A stretch of 13,012 nt of DNA from DASTOB01 sp035720425 (GTDB taxonomy: Bacteria; Chloroflexota; Limnocylindria; Limnocylindrales; CSP1-4). A program made the position numbers and the translations under genes. Where the stretch lies: positions 1 through 13,012 of the forward strand of contig DASTOB010000111.1 of assembly GCA_035720425.1 (NCBI GenBank). The letters run 5' to 3'. The notes beneath the pieces are model-generated. The model was not told the DNA's origin. It did not search any database and saw only the letters and a list, made by a program, of their open reading frames with translations. Position 1 is the first letter of the stretch; every line of letters begins with the position of its first letter. This document shows, piece by piece, positions 12,749 through 13,012 of this stretch.

Positions 12749-13012
12749 CCGACGAGGCGCGCGACATCGCCACACTGGCCGAGCCGGACGGCTGGGCGAC
12801 GGCGACGGACCGGCTGCTCGTCGACCTCGGCTTCAGCCTCATCAACTCGGACCGGCCGGGCGCGCCCGGCTGGGCGAACCTGCTCGTCGCGCTGCGCGAA
12901 CGGCCCACCCTCCGGCACTTCGACCCGGAGGTGCTGTCGTTCTGGGTGGCGAAGGAGGGTCGCGGCCGGGTCGCCGGCTTCAGCCGGGACGACGCCGTTC
13001 CGGCACAGCTCG
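12745..13012 (+). CDS. Probable GNAT-family N-acetyltransferase, 3'-truncated
   Basis: The ATG overlaps the stop of the upstream gene (ATGA at 12745-12748), so translation is probably coupled. Eighty-nine codons are visible before the window ends. The first 75 residues are mainly helical in character, followed by SFWVAKEGRGRVAGFSRDD, which resembles the beta-strand pair of GNAT acetyltransferases (an 'A-x-E-x-G-x-V-x-GF' pattern). The acetyl-CoA-binding Q/RxxGxG/A motif would lie beyond the edge, so the family call is tentative. If correct, it could acetylate an amino sugar or other small molecule, but nothing visible shows the substrate. Confidence 0.45.
   Translation, partial: MTDEARDIATLAEPDGWATATDRLLVDLGFSLINSDRPGAPGWANLLVALRERPTLRHFDPEVLSFWVAKEGRGRVAGFSRDDAVPAQL

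Noticed and set aside
1..13012. CRISPR arrays, tRNA or rRNA genes, insertion sequences, phage or defence genes
   Set aside because: No spaced direct repeats, cloverleaf-like segments, transposase or integrase motifs, or terminal inverted repeats were seen on either strand. The only tandem repeat is the coding one at 1571-1627.

Overview
This is a very GC-rich, densely packed bacterial window. It holds thirteen protein genes (eleven complete, one cut at each edge) and no RNA gene, CRISPR array or recognisable mobile element. Codons end almost always in G or C. The gene mix, together with several genes whose -10 box lies only 6-7 bases before the start codon (leaderless mRNA), fits a high-GC Chloroflexota such as a Limnocylindria-like lineage. 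An actinobacterium-like source cannot be excluded from sequence alone. No gap between genes reaches 300 bases.

Region 1 (1-5445, + strand) is the end of a phenylacetate catabolic cluster: the C-terminal part of PaaC, PaaD (Fe-S/di-iron maturation of the phenylacetyl-CoA epoxidase), a secreted C-terminally anchored protein with a small Pro/Ser/Gly repeat, a compact 3-hydroxyacyl-CoA dehydrogenase (PaaH role), a 3-oxoadipyl-CoA thiolase (PaaJ role) and a patatin-like lipase. PaaC/PaaD belong to ring epoxidation. The dehydrogenase and thiolase perform the last beta-oxidation steps to acetyl-CoA and succinyl-CoA. PaaA, B, E, G, K and Z are not visible and may lie upstream or elsewhere.

Region 2 (5375-8665, + strand) has a large membrane-bound PAS-GGDEF-EAL protein with intact motifs for both making and degrading c-di-GMP, then an A-type Fe-S carrier (IscA/ErpA/HesB family) behind its own promoter. 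A GC-rich hairpin separates this from the converging genes that follow.

Region 3 (8733-10903, - strand) has a small sulfite-oxidase-fold molybdopterin oxidoreductase and, upstream of it, a polytopic GT-C-like membrane protein. A striking four-half-site inverted repeat lies between them.

Region 4 (10960-13012, + strand) diverges from region 3 through a 56-base back-to-back promoter region. It encodes a DPM1-like family 2 glycosyltransferase, a YbhN/AglD-type (LPG synthase TM region) membrane protein, and the start of a probable GNAT acetyltransferase. GT2, GT-C-like and YbhN-like proteins together suggest a lipid-linked sugar module for glycosylating envelope components. That is inference from families and position.

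No wholly new system is evident. The items most worth a second look are the operator-like repeat at 9375-9401, the leaderless and divergent promoters, and the secreted protein and patatin lodged in the phenylacetate cluster.
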